Shown here piece after piece: positions 1-11,300 of a DNA stretch of 64,000 nt. The notes below the pieces were generated by a model, which saw only the letters and a list, made by a program, of their open reading frames with translations, searched no databases and was not told the DNA's origin. This DNA is from Candidatus Limnocylindrales bacterium (GTDB lineage: Bacteria; Desulfobacterota; Binatia; UBA1149; CAITLU01), in contig DATNBU010000008.1 of the NCBI GenBank assembly GCA_035571835.1, positions 310,001-374,000 of the forward strand, written 5' to 3'. Numbering within the stretch: position 1 is the first letter of the stretch; each line of letters opens with the position of its first letter. Both the position numbers and the translations under genes were made by a program.

Positions 1-290
1 GCCGTGTGCGTGTGGACATCGACCAGGCCGGGCAGCAGTACGCCGCCGGATCCGTCGATCTCTCGCGCCTGCCCTGTCTCGATGCCGGTCTCCGCGATTC
101 TGGCGATGCGGCCGCCTTCGACCAGTACATCGACAGGCCCGGCAGCGAGCGACGCCCGCGGCGCATCGAAGATGCGAACGTGGCGAATGACGAGTGAGGC
201 GGGCGGCGGCGACGGCCGCGCCATCAGCGCTTCGCCGCCGCCGCATCCGCACAGGACGACCAGGGCCACGGCTGCGGGTCGAAGCTGCAT
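1..290 (-). CDS. Amidohydrolase-family lipoprotein (N-terminal fragment)
   Basis: Reading the minus strand from an ATG at 290, 96 codons stay open to the left edge of the window, so only the N-terminus is here. A short hydrophobic segment ends in Cys14-Gly-Cys16, resembling a lipoprotein signal. It is followed by the small beta-sandwich strands typical of cyclic amidohydrolases (VIRHVRIFDAP, VLVEGGRIARI) and by LLPGLVDVHTHT, whose His93-x-His95 pair is the first metal-binding motif of the amidohydrolase superfamily. The catalytic barrel lies outside the window, so the substrate cannot be stated. The gene diverges from the secreted protein at 385, with a 94-bp gap that must hold both promoters. 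The family call is good; the lipoprotein call is moderate. Confidence 0.8.
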   Translation of the reverse strand, partial: MQLRPAAVALVVLCGCGGGEALMARPSPPPASLVIRHVRIFDAPRASLAAGPVDVLVEGGRIARIAETGIETGQAREIDGSGGVLLPGLVDVHTHT

Positions 291-384
291 GCGCGCGTGT
301 AGCACCCCGGCCGCCGCCATTCCAAGCCGGTGCGGAGATCGAGCCTTGCCATGGCTCGCGCAATCGCGGCAATGTGCGCGCCGC

Positions 385-2673
385 ATGACGATTCGTTTTC
401 TGGTTACGCTTTTCACACTGTCATCGATGTTCGCCTCCAGCCTCGCAGGTGCTGCGATGGTCCCGTCCGGCGCGTCCATCCCACTCAGCGGCGAGAACGG
501 CTCCGAGTCGCCCTCTGTCGCCGAGTCGCCGAGTGGTTTCGTCGTGGTCTGGAACGACACTGGGGGCCAGTCGCGAATTCGCGCACGCAGGCTCGATGCG
601 ACCGGATCTCCTTCCGCTCCCGCAGTTGCGGTCGACGCGGGCGCGCTCGCGCACAACACGCTTGCCGACGTGACGCGTGCCGGGGACGGTTTCATCGTCG
701 TATGGCGGCAGGATCTCGAAGGCGACGACGAAGCGTCGCGCGTGACGGGTCGCTTCCTGGATGCAGCCGGCAATCCTGTCGGTGGCGAATTTCGCATCGA
801 CGAGCCGCATGCGGCTCCGGCCGGTCATTTCTACGCAGGCGCTCCCGCGGTGGCAGCCGATGCCAATGGCTTCGTCGTCGCATGGGCGCAAGGCACGACG
901 CAGACGATTGGAAACGTCACGTACTACGACTCGACGATCTATGGCCGGCATTTCTCACTCGACGGCGTTCCCACCACCGGCGAGCTCCTGCTCGCTGGTG
1001 GTGGTCCGGCGCCGGCCATTGATGCGGACATCGACCGCACCGCGGCCGGATTCGTGCTGTCGTGGGTACGAGCCATCTCGGATCATTTCGGGTCGGTTTA
1101 CGTGCGCGCACTCACGTCGGCAGGACAGCTCGCGGACAATTCCGAGGTCCTGGCCTACGACGGCGGTGCAGTGGACGCCGAGCTTGCTGCCGGCGGACAG
1201 GCCGTGCACGTGCTGTGGACCTCGGAGTACTACACCGACGTGTACACTTCGGAAGTTCGCGCGCGCAAAATCGACGAGACTTCGACTCGCTCGTTTCTCG
1301 TCAGCGCAAGCGCACCGAAAAACGAAGGGCTCGCGGCCGGCGCAAACGGACTTGCGGCCGTGACAATCGGCGGAGACAGGCTGGCCGCAGCGTGGACGAC
1401 CGCTCTCGGCGATACTCCGGCAGAGATCGTCGTTCGGGAGTTCAGCGGCGACGGCGATGCGCTCGGGCCGGTCGTGCAGCTGAGCCACGACGGGCCGGTG
1501 CGCCATCCCGCCATCGCAGCAATCGATCCGCGTCGTGTACTGGTCGTCTGGCAGACCGGCGCCGGAGCAATCGCATCGAGATTGCTCCGGATTCGCGCAC
1601 CGGAATGCGGAGACGCAGACGAGAACGGCGTAACGACGACGAACGACGCGCTCGCGGCGCTTCGCGCGAGTGTACAACTCCAGCCCTGTGCACCGTGTGT
1701 CTGCGACGCCGACGGCTCCGGCGCGCATACGGCTCACGACGCGCTCGTCGTACTGCAGTCTGCGCTCGATCTGCCGGTCACGCTCCATTGCCCGATCTGT
1801 TCCGAAGGCCCCGGGGATCCGCTGCGGCTGGTTGCATCCCCGACGTGCGCCGCGACGCACGTCCGCGTTCCACGATCGTCGCTGCCGGGGGATCTTTCGC
1901 TTCTCTCGTGTAGTCTCGACGGGGCAGTCACCGACTCCGGCTGCAACGCAACGCTTCAGATCGACGAGGCCGGCATGGTCGTCGACGTACGGGCGACGGA
2001 ATCCGGTGCGTACGGCTGCAACCTCGACGCTCCGCTTCTGCGTTGTCACGCCCGTCCGGCGGATCTCGACGCAATCGCAAACACTGCGGTTGTTGGATGC
2101 GGCTGCAGCTGCGCCGAGCAGTGCGACACGCACCCGAAGCTCTGTGCCGGACAGTCCGCAGATCCGTCGTGCTCGTCTGCGCCGGCACGTCCCGTCCCGC
2201 CATCCGGCAGCGCAACCGCGCAGCGTACCGTCACGACGACTGCAGCCCGAAGGGCCGTTGCCTTCACGAGCACGACGCAGTTCGTTTCGACGTCGAGCGT
2301 GACGTCGTTCTGCGGGACCTGCTGCAATCTGGACGAGCTCGGCAGCGTGGAGATCGCCGAAGCTTCGCCGGTGCCGGTGACCGAGATGATCCTTCGCGTC
2401 GAGGGCGATGCGGGCGCGAGTGAGTGCTCGGAATGCTATGCGGCTTCGACGAACGCGCGCGGGATCTTCCTGGGCAGCGACGGCGATTCGCATTCGAAAA
2501 TCTGCGTGATCGACTACACCGGGATCGACGTGGGAAAGCTCGGAACATGCGAAGGCTACGGCAGTCTCGCGCCCGGCCCGGCCCAGGTCCTTCGCGCGAG
2601 CGGACTCAACTTCGAGCCGCTCGATGAGTTTCCCACGGTGAACGTGACCGTGCCGGCGTCGAACGGAAATTGA
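385..2673 (+). CDS. Secreted beta-propeller-like protein with dockerin-like calcium-binding pair
   Basis: This 762-residue exported protein starts at ATG 385. The frame is open further upstream, but the signal peptide (MTIRFLVTLFTLSSMFASSLAGA) begins here. Residues about 35-400 contain six or seven degenerate units built around GFVVVW/GFIVVW and an Rx(L/F)DxxGxP segment, consistent with a beta-propeller. Residues about 406-470 hold two EF-hand-like loops (DADENG...NDAL and DADGSG...HDAL) flanked by Cys, resembling a dockerin type I pair. The last 290 residues are cysteine-rich and not recognised. No cohesin or glycosidase neighbour is seen, so cell-surface or matrix binding is only an inference. 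The product is almost certainly extracytoplasmic; its ligand is unknown. Confidence 0.72.
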   Translation: MTIRFLVTLFTLSSMFASSLAGAAMVPSGASIPLSGENGSESPSVAESPSGFVVVWNDTGGQSRIRARRLDATGSPSAPAVAVDAGALAHNTLADVTRAGDGFIVVWRQDLEGDDEASRVTGRFLDAAGNPVGGEFRIDEPHAAPAGHFYAGAPAVAADANGFVVAWAQGTTQTIGNVTYYDSTIYGRHFSLDGVPTTGELLLAGGGPAPAIDADIDRTAAGFVLSWVRAISDHFGSVYVRALTSAGQLADNSEVLAYDGGAVDAELAAGGQAVHVLWTSEYYTDVYTSEVRARKIDETSTRSFLVSASAPKNEGLAAGANGLAAVTIGGDRLAAAWTTALGDTPAEIVVREFSGDGDALGPVVQLSHDGPVRHPAIAAIDPRRVLVVWQTGAGAIASRLLRIRAPECGDADENGVTTTNDALAALRASVQLQPCAPCVCDADGSGAHTAHDALVVLQSALDLPVTLHCPICSEGPGDPLRLVASPTCAATHVRVPRSSLPGDLSLLSCSLDGAVTDSGCNATLQIDEAGMVVDVRATESGAYGCNLDAPLLRCHARPADLDAIANTAVVGCGCSCAEQCDTHPKLCAGQSADPSCSSAPARPVPPSGSATAQRTVTTTAARRAVAFTSTTQFVSTSSVTSFCGTCCNLDELGSVEIAEASPVPVTEMILRVEGDAGASECSECYAASTNARGIFLGSDGDSHSKICVIDYTGIDVGKLGTCEGYGSLAPGPAQVLRASGLNFEPLDEFPTVNVTVPASNGN

Positions 2674-2851
2674 AACGATCGCACGAGCCGCACCCATGCC
2701 CGGGGCTGCTTCCGATCGCCCGTCGCATCAAGAAAAGTTGAGGTCGTCGCGGGCGGAACAGTTGCGCATCGCCTCCATCGGAGCGTCCGCTCGGTTCCGC
2801 TTTACCCGATCCTGTGACAGGAGAAGGCAGCCTTTTTGAGGAGCAGCCCTT

Positions 2852-5500
2852 TTGGAACAGGACGCGCCGCGTACGGTCCACCGCAGTGATTACAAGCCAC
2901 CCGACTATCTGATCGACGACGTCGAGCTCCGCTTCGAGCTCGGCGAGGAAGAGACGACGGTCCGGTCCACGCTGTCGCTACGCCGCAATCCGGAGCGTCC
3001 CGATGCGTCGAGCGACCTCGTGCTCGACGGCGAGGGCCTCGAGCTGCGCCTGCTGTCGATCGAAGGACGCGAGCTGGTGCCCGGCGACTACGAAGTCGAC
3101 GAACGCAGCCTTCGCATTCCAGGCGTGCCCGAGCGCTTCACGCTCGTCAGCGAAGTCGCCGTCCACCCCGAGAAAAACACGGCGCTCGAAGGCCTCTACC
3201 GGTCGCGCTCGATGTTCTGCACGCAGTGCGAGGCCGAAGGCTTCCGCCGCATCACGTACTACCTCGATCGCCCCGACGTGCTCGCCCGGTTCACGACCAC
3301 GATCGTCGCCGACGCCGAGCGCTATCCGGTGCTGCTGTCGAACGGCAATCCCGACGGCCACGGGGACGCCGGAAACGGACGCGCGTGGGCGCGCTGGCGC
3401 GACCCGTTCCCGAAGCCGTCGTACCTGTTCGCGCTGGTGGCCGGCAAGCTCATCTCGCTCGAAGACTCGTTCACGACGATGAGCGGCCGCACGGTTCCGC
3501 TGCGGATCTTCGTCGAGCCCCAGAATGCCGACAAGTGCTCGCACGCGATGCGATCCCTGCAGCATTCGATGGAGTGGGACGAGAAGGTCTACGGGCGCGA
3601 GTACGACCTCGACGTGTTCTCGATCGTCGCAGTGGACGACTTCAACATGGGGGCGATGGAGAACAAGGGCCTCAACATCTTCAACTCGAAGTACGTCCTG
3701 GCGCGGCCCGACACGGCCACCGATGATGACTATGCCGCGATCGAAGGCGTGGTGGCCCACGAATATTTTCACAACTGGACCGGTAACCGCGTCACGTGCC
3801 GCGACTGGTTCCAGCTGAGCCTCAAAGAAGGCCTGACGGTGTTTCGCGACCAGGAGTTCTCCGGCGATCGCAGCTCGCGGGCGGTGCGCCGCATCGGCGA
3901 TGTCCAGCTGCTGCGCATCTACCAGTTCGCCGAAGATTCCGGGCCCATGGCCCATCCCGTGCGGCCCGACTCGTACATCGAGATCAACAACTTCTATACG
4001 ACGACCGTCTACAACAAGGGCGCCGAAGTCGTCCGCATGATGCACACGCTGCTCGGACCGGAGCGTTTCCGCGCAGGCACCGATCTCTATTTCGAACGGC
4101 ACGACGGCCAGGCGGTCACGTGCGACGACTTCGTCCGTGCAATGGAAGACGCGTCCGGGATCGACCTGACACAGTTCCGCCTGTGGTACTCGCAGGCCGG
4201 AACTCCGGTGCTCCGCGTCAAGCGAACCTTCGACGCAAAGAAACGCACGTTCACGCTCGAGATCGAGCAGCAGTGCCCGCCGACTCCCGCGCAGAAAGAC
4301 AAGCTGCCGATGCACATTCCGGTCTCGATGGCATTGCTTGGTCCGGATGGAAAAGAGATGCCGATGCGCCTTGCCGGCGAGCCGGTGCCGTTCGAAGGGC
4401 CGACGCGCGTGCTCGAGGTTCGCCGGGCGCGCGAGAAGTTCCGTTTCTGCGACGTCGACGTCGAGCCGGTTCCGTCGCTGTTGCGTGGCTTCTCCGCGCC
4501 GGTGCGGATCGAAGGCGCGTGGAGCGACGCGGACCTTGCGTTTCTCGCGGCCAACGACGGCGATGCGTTCAACCGCTGGGAAGCCGGCCAGCAGCTCGCG
4601 CTCCGGCGCATGCTCGAGCTCGTCGAGCGCCGGCGCGAAGGGCAGCCGCTCGAGCTGCCGGCGGACCTGCTGGTGGCGTTCCGCAATACGCTCGCATCGC
4701 ACGAGCTCGACGACGCGTTTCTTGCCCGCGCCCTCGTGCTGCCGACCGAATCGTACGTCGCCGACCAGATGAAGGAGGTCGACGTCGACGGCATTCACGA
4801 GGTGCGCAGCTTCCTGCGGCAGAAGCTTGCGGAGGCGTGTCGCAGCGAGCTCGAGGAGCGCTTTCGCGAATGCCGCAGCGGAGAGTCGACGATGCTCGAC
4901 TCGGTCGCAGTCGGGCGGCGCGCGCTGGCCGGCGTGTGCCTCGCATATCTGTCGCGGCTCGGCGAGCGCTCGTGCGAGATCCTGGTCTTCGAACAGTTCG
5001 CGATCGCCGACAACATGACCGAGTCGATCCTTGCGCTCGCCGTGCTTTCGCACCTCGACTGCCAGGAACGGCGCTGGGCGCTCGACGAATTCTATGCGCG
5101 CTGGAAGCACGACCCGCTGGTGGTCGACAAATGGCTCGGCGTGCAGGCGACGTCCGAGCTGCCGGGCACGCTCGCCGAGGTCGAGCGCCTGATGCAGCAC
5201 GAAGCGTTCGACATCCGCAATCCGAACAAGGTGCGCTCGCTCGTCGGCGCGTTCTGCAGCGCCAACGCAGTGCGCTTCCACGATGCGTCGGGCGCAGGCT
5301 ACCGTTTCCTTGCCGACAACGTGCTGAGGCTCGATCCGCTCAATCCGCAGGTTGCCGCACGCATGGCGGGCATCTTCAGCCGCTGGCGCCGCTACGACGA
5401 AGCGCGCCGCGACATGCAGAACTGCGAGCTCAAGCGCATCGTCGCCGAGCCGGGCCTGTCGCGCGACGTGTTCGAAGTCGTCACCAAGAGTCTGTCGTGA
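2852..5500 (+). CDS. pepN: Aminopeptidase N (M1 family zinc alanyl aminopeptidase)
   Basis: The 882-residue product matches cytosolic PepN of proteobacteria in length and order. It removes N-terminal residues from peptides in the last steps of protein turnover. The exopeptidase motif GAMEN is at residues 267-271, and the zinc motif HEYFHNWTGN begins at His303 (HExxH 303-307), followed by the downstream Glu in LKEGLTVFRDQEF. The start is a TTG at 2852, chosen because GAGGAG lies at 2838-2843 with an eight-base gap and the first residues align with the usual PepN N-terminus. It overlaps the next gene by four bases (GTGA), so the two are probably co-transcribed. No signal peptide is visible. Confidence 0.95.
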   Translation: MEQDAPRTVHRSDYKPPDYLIDDVELRFELGEEETTVRSTLSLRRNPERPDASSDLVLDGEGLELRLLSIEGRELVPGDYEVDERSLRIPGVPERFTLVSEVAVHPEKNTALEGLYRSRSMFCTQCEAEGFRRITYYLDRPDVLARFTTTIVADAERYPVLLSNGNPDGHGDAGNGRAWARWRDPFPKPSYLFALVAGKLISLEDSFTTMSGRTVPLRIFVEPQNADKCSHAMRSLQHSMEWDEKVYGREYDLDVFSIVAVDDFNMGAMENKGLNIFNSKYVLARPDTATDDDYAAIEGVVAHEYFHNWTGNRVTCRDWFQLSLKEGLTVFRDQEFSGDRSSRAVRRIGDVQLLRIYQFAEDSGPMAHPVRPDSYIEINNFYTTTVYNKGAEVVRMMHTLLGPERFRAGTDLYFERHDGQAVTCDDFVRAMEDASGIDLTQFRLWYSQAGTPVLRVKRTFDAKKRTFTLEIEQQCPPTPAQKDKLPMHIPVSMALLGPDGKEMPMRLAGEPVPFEGPTRVLEVRRAREKFRFCDVDVEPVPSLLRGFSAPVRIEGAWSDADLAFLAANDGDAFNRWEAGQQLALRRMLELVERRREGQPLELPADLLVAFRNTLASHELDDAFLARALVLPTESYVADQMKEVDVDGIHEVRSFLRQKLAEACRSELEERFRECRSGESTMLDSVAVGRRALAGVCLAYLSRLGERSCEILVFEQFAIADNMTESILALAVLSHLDCQERRWALDEFYARWKHDPLVVDKWLGVQATSELPGTLAEVERLMQHEAFDIRNPNKVRSLVGAFCSANAVRFHDASGAGYRFLADNVLRLDPLNPQVAARMAGIFSRWRRYDEARRDMQNCELKRIVAEPGLSRDVFEVVTKSLS

Positions 5501-5862
5501 CTGCCTCGGATTCCGGTGATTCGACGCGGCTGACCAGCACCGAGCGCAAATACCTCCGCGGCGTGGCGCATCCGCTCAAGCCGGTCGTGCACGTCGGCAA
5601 AGGTGGTCTTACGGAAACCGTGCTGGCCGCCACGCGCCGCGCGCTCGAAGATCACGAGCTGATCAAGGTGAAGATCGGCGCCGATCGCGACGAGCGTGCG
5701 CGTATCGCCGCCGAGCTCGAAAAGGGATGCGATGCCGAGCTCGCCGGTGCGGTCGGCACGATTGCGATCCTGTACCGCCGCCAGCCGGATCCGGAGCGCC
5801 GGCGAATCACGTTTCCGTCGAAAACGGACTCGCCGCCGCCGGCCGGCGGCGGCGAGAACTGA
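5497..5862 (+). CDS. yhbY: CRS1-YhbY (CRM) domain RNA-binding protein
   Basis: This 121-residue protein carries one CRM domain: LTSTERKYLRGVAHPLKP, then the GKGG loop and the HELIKVKI strand, as in E. coli YhbY, which binds pre-50S ribosomal particles. The start is GTG 5497, overlapping the stop of pepN in GTGA, which indicates translational coupling. The C-terminal tail after residue 95 is basic and then ends in Pro/Gly codons formed by a perfect 28-bp palindrome (5829-5856) that may terminate transcription against the convergent acyl-CoA dehydrogenase two bases away. Function in ribosome assembly is known for the family and inferred here. Confidence 0.88.
   Translation: MTASDSGDSTRLTSTERKYLRGVAHPLKPVVHVGKGGLTETVLAATRRALEDHELIKVKIGADRDERARIAAELEKGCDAELAGAVGTIAILYRRQPDPERRRITFPSKTDSPPPAGGGEN
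5829..5856. terminator. Perfect 28-bp palindrome inside the end of yhbY, possible bidirectional terminator
   Basis: Fourteen-base arms pair perfectly with no spacer, centred between 5842 and 5843, and are entirely G/C except for the outer T-A pair. The sequence is inside the last codons of yhbY (encoding a PPPAGGG-type tail) and lies directly before the stop codon of the convergent acyl-CoA dehydrogenase gene. There is no U-tract on either side, so a terminator role is inferred from position and stem strength only. Confidence 0.45.
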
Positions 5863-5864
5863 CC

Positions 5865-7079
<1,215 letters not shown>

Positions 7080-7266
7080 CGGGGCGGAACTCCTTCGGCG
7101 GCGAACTTCTCGAACGCCGGCACGTCTGGCCGGCCGACAGAAACGAACGATCGGCTTTTCGGATTGCGCCGCAATGTTGCAAGGCAGTGTGCGGATGACA
7201 AACGCCACGGGTTCGTGCGGATCGGCTTCTCAAGCGACGCCGGTGCGGATATGCTCCGGCGTCGGA

Positions 7267-7668
7267 ATGGATCGCCATCAGGTTTCGCTCGGACTGCTTT
7301 TTCTCCGCATCCTCGGCGGCGGACTCCTGATCCATGGCCGTGCCTGGGCATGGAGCGAGCTCATTCATGCGAATCGGCCCCTGTTCCAGGATTTTTTCGG
7401 CGTCGGCGGTGAGTTCACGTGGATCCTGACGGTGTTCTCGGAGTTTGTCTGCACCCTGCTCGTGATGCTCGGCATCTTCACGCGCTTCACGGCGGTTCCT
7501 CCTCTGGTCGTCATGCTGGTGATGGCCCTGGCGATGCCGAGCGGTACGGCCTGGTCGGTGCGCGAGACGTATCTGCTGTACGCGCTTCCGTTTTTCGTGC
7601 TGACGTTCACGGGGCCCGGCGAGTATTCGGTGGATGGCCGCATGGCAGAATGGGCCAATCCCCGCTGA
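7267..7668 (+). CDS. DoxX-family membrane protein
   Basis: The 133-residue product has four predicted membrane helices and the DoxX family pattern: LLFLRILGGGLLIHGRAW near the N-terminus, then FSEFVCTLLVMLGIFTRF. Members are small membrane proteins linked to thiosulfate:quinone oxidoreductase or to redox stress, but most are uncharacterised. I start at ATG 7267, just before the first helix; the frame is open to 7174 but the extra residues look non-coding. It is followed after 37 bases by the DUF420 gene on the same strand, so the two small membrane proteins probably share a transcript. The specific role is unknown. Confidence 0.78.
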   Translation: MDRHQVSLGLLFLRILGGGLLIHGRAWAWSELIHANRPLFQDFFGVGGEFTWILTVFSEFVCTLLVMLGIFTRFTAVPPLVVMLVMALAMPSGTAWSVRETYLLYALPFFVLTFTGPGEYSVDGRMAEWANPR

Positions 7669-7705
7669 CCCGGCCGCTCAGAGCTTCCTTTTCCGGATCC
7701 TGCCG

Positions 7706-8227
7706 ATGAGTGAAAAGCTGCTGCGCGGCGCGATCGCGATCGTGTCGGCGACGATCTTCGGGTTCCTGCTCTGGCTCATTTACGTGCATCCGGCGATGGC
7801 GCGGGGAACGGGCGCAGCTTCCCCGCTGCCGCTCGCGAACGCCGTGTTCAATTTTCTGTGCGCGCTCTGCCTCGTCGCCGGCTACCGGGCGATCCGTGCG
7901 GGTCGGCGAAACCGGCACATCGCGTTCATGCTCGCGGCCGTCGTCTGCTCGTCGCTGTTTCTCGCGGGCTACATCACGCACCACTACATTGCCGGCGATA
8001 CTCCGTTTCGCGGACAGGGCTTCGTCCGGCCGGTTTACTTCGCGATCCTGATCTCGCACGTGCTGGTCACGACGATCACGCTGCCGATGATCCTGCTGAC
8101 GCTCGCCCACGCGGTGTCGGGCCGGTTCATCGACCACAAGCGCCTGGCGCGCCGCACGCTGCCTCTCTGGCTGTACGTGTCGGCGACCGGTGTGCTCGTA
8201 TTCGTCTTCCTGCGCTGGTGGGCATGA
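7706..8227 (+). CDS. DUF420-family membrane protein (CtaM/YozB-like)
   Basis: This 173-residue protein has four to five membrane helices and conserved histidines in and beside them (THHYIAGDTPFRGQG, ILISHVL, LTLAHAVSG, IDHKRLAR). These match the DUF420 family, whose Gram-positive member CtaM is needed for cytochrome oxidase maturation. The start ATG 7706 precedes MSEKLLRGAIAIVSAT; the frame continues upstream into the DoxX gene end without helix-like sequence. No oxidase subunits are nearby, so an assembly role here is an inference from the family only. Confidence 0.78.
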   Translation: MSEKLLRGAIAIVSATIFGFLLWLIYVHPAMARGTGAASPLPLANAVFNFLCALCLVAGYRAIRAGRRNRHIAFMLAAVVCSSLFLAGYITHHYIAGDTPFRGQGFVRPVYFAILISHVLVTTITLPMILLTLAHAVSGRFIDHKRLARRTLPLWLYVSATGVLVFVFLRWWA

Positions 8228-8366
8228 GCCGGGGAGTATCGGCAATGCCGGCGACGCGCGGGCAAAGAAAAAAGCGCCGCAGGGTTGGCGCGGAGCGGGA
8301 ACTGCACTCGTGGAGCAGATAGAAGGAATGCGGGAGAGGGTGCGGATCGAAGGAAACGCGGGGCGG

Positions 8367-11300
8367 ATGACGAGCACGATCAGACACACGGGCGGGAGGA
8401 AGGCGGGGATCCTGCGCGGATGCAGGCCGCATTCGCGGCTGCTGCTCGCGCTGGTTCTCGGCGCCGCGCTGCCGCTTGCGCGAGCGAACGACACCGCGGC
8501 GAGCGACCTGCGCGTGACCCGGCTCGAAGACCGCGGTCCCGGAACGCTGCGCGAGGCGATCGAAAAGGCCGCTTCCGGCGACGTTATCCGCATCGAAGTG
8601 GCCGGCGTGATCCGGCTGACGACCGGCGAGCTGCAGCTTCCGCGCGCCGTCACGATCGAAGGGCCGGGCGCCGCGGTGACGTCCATCTCCGGCGAAGACA
8701 CGTCGCGGGTGTTCAACCTTCCGGTCCACGAGCCTGCGCCGAAGGTGCGCATCGCCGGTCTTCGCCTGATGAAGGGCCGCAGCGACGAGCGCGGCGGCGC
8801 GATCGTCAACTCGGCCGATCTCGAGCTCGAGAACGTGACGGTCGAAAGCAGCGTCGGCGACCTCGCGGGCGGCATCTACAACACCGGCCGTCTCGTCGTG
8901 CGCAACAGCACGATCGCGAGGAACCGCGGATCGCTGGCCGGCGGCCTGTACAACTCCGGCGAGGCCACGCTCGAGAACGTCACGATCAGCGGCAACCTAG
9001 GAGACCTGAGCGGCGGCGGCATCTACAACGCGACCGAAGGTAACGCGGCCAAAAAGCGTGTCGCGAAGATCGAGATCTCGAGCTCGACGATCACCGACAA
9101 CCGCGTCGGCGCCGACGCAGCCGGAATCTTCAACCTCGGCGGCGAGGTCCGCATCCGCAACACGATCCTTGCCGAGAACAAGAAGGGCGGGAACTGCATC
9201 GGCGCGCTGATCTCGCTCGGCCACAACATCGACGACGACGGATCGTGCCGGCTTGCGTCGCCCGGAGACATCCGTCCGAGCCACGAAATCGGTCTCGGCC
9301 GCCTGCAGATCAACGGCGGCGGCACGCCGACCCACGCGCTGATCGTCGGCAGCCCGGCCATCGACGCGGGCGACAACGCCTCGTGCCCGAAGCTCGACCA
9401 GCGCGGCCTCGCGCGCGACGTCGACGGCGACGGCAACGGAGTGGCGCTGTGCGACATCGGCGCGTTCGAAGCGCTGCTGACCTGGTGCGGCAACGGCGAG
9501 CTTCAGCCCGGCGAAGAGTGCGACGACGGCAACAGCATCTCGGGCGACGGCTGCGACCGCGGATGCCGGAGTGAGGTCTGCGGCAACGGCGTGGTGCAGA
9601 GCGGCGAGGAATGCGACGACGGCAACGTGGTCGGCGGCGACGGCTGCGATCCGGTCTGCCTGCGCGAGATCTGCGGCAACGGCGTGCTGCAGGGCGGCGA
9701 GGAGTGCGACGACGGCAACCTCGAAGTCGGCGACGGCTGCGATGCAAAGTGTCACCGCGAGCCTTGCGGCGACGGCGTGGTCGGAAGCGGCGAGCAGTGC
9801 GACGATCACAACCTGCTCGACGGCGACGGCTGCGACGCGAGCTGCCGCAAGGAAGAGTGCGGCAACGGCACCGTGCAGGCCAACGAGGAATGCGACGACG
9901 GCAACGCGCGTTCCGGCGACGGCTGCGACCCGAAGTGCCGGCGCGAGAACTGCGGCAACGGCGTCATCCAGGGCAACGAGGAGTGCGACGACGGCAACAC
10001 CGCGGCCAACGATGGCTGCGATTCGAAATGCCGCCGCGAACGCTGCGGCGACGGCAAGCGGCACCCGGGCGAAGACTGCGACGACGGCAACACCAACGGC
10101 GGCGACGGCTGCGATCCGAGCTGCAAGCGCGAGACCTGCGGCAACGGCATCGTGCAGGCAAAAGAAGAGTGCGACGACGGCAACTCGCTGACCGGCGACG
10201 GCTGCGATCCGAAATGCCGCCGCGAAGCGTGCGGCAACAAGATCGTGCAGCACGGAGAAGACTGCGACGACGGCAATACCACGGCCGGTGACGGCTGTGA
10301 CGCCGCCTGCCACAAGGAAACCTGCGGCAACGGCATCGCGCAGGCGGGCGAAGACTGCGACGACGGCAACGCCACCGCCGGTGACGGCTGCGATCCGGCC
10401 TGTCGCAAAGAAGTCTGCGGCAACGGCATCCTCCAGAAAGGCGAGCAGTGCGACGACGGCAACACGGCCGCCGGCGATTCGTGCGATGCCGCCTGCATCC
10501 GGGAGGTCTGCGGCAACGGCGTGCTGCAGGCGGGCGAGGGATGCGACGACGGCAACCACGTCGATCACGACGGCTGCGATTCCAAGTGCAAGACCGAAGC
10601 CTGTGGCAACGGGCGAATCGACAGCGGCGAGGAATGCGACGACGGCGGCGCCGCCGACGGCGACGGCTGCAATCACGAATGCGCGCTCGAGCGCTGCGGC
10701 GATGCGATCGTCAACAACTCCGGAAAGGAGCAGTGCGACGACGGCAATCTCGTCTCGGGTGACGGCTGCGATCACAACTGCGCGCTCGAACGCTGCGGAG
10801 ACAGCCTCGTCAACAATGCCGGACGCGAGCAGTGCGACGACGGAAACTCGGTCGCCGGCGACGGCTGTACGCCCGAATGCGCGCTCGAGCGCTGCGGCGA
10901 CGGCAAGGTCAACAACGGCAAGCGCGAGCAGTGCGACGACGGCAACGACGCGGCCGGCGACGGCTGCACGCCCGACTGCGAGACCGAGCGCTGCGGCGAC
11001 GGTGTCGTCAACAACGCCGGACGCGAGCAGTGCGACGACGGCAACGACATCCCGCTCGACGGATGCACGCCGCTCTGCGTGCTCGAGCGCTGCGGCGACG
11101 GCGTCGTCAACAACGCCGGACGCGAGCAGTGCGACGACGGCAACAACGTCTCGGGCGACGGCTGCACGCCGAAATGCGTAGCCGAGCGTTGCGGCGACGG
11201 CATCGTCAACAATTCCGGCCTCGAGCAGTGCGACGACGGCAACGCGGTCGCCGGCGACGGCTGCGACGTGTTCTGCATGAAGGAGCAGCCGCAGCCGTCC

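Noticed and set aside
1600-1800. Cellulosome component
   Set aside because: Only a dockerin-like pair is seen; there is no cohesin, scaffoldin or secreted glycosidase in the window, and the GH1 enzyme has no signal peptide.
2978-5281. A 767-codon antisense frame over pepN
   Set aside because: It mirrors the strong third-position GC bias of pepN; the sense strand has all M1 motifs.
9486-11288. Regular repeats as a CRISPR array
   Set aside because: The units are 93 or 99 bp, contiguous, coding and without unique spacers; no cas genes are present.
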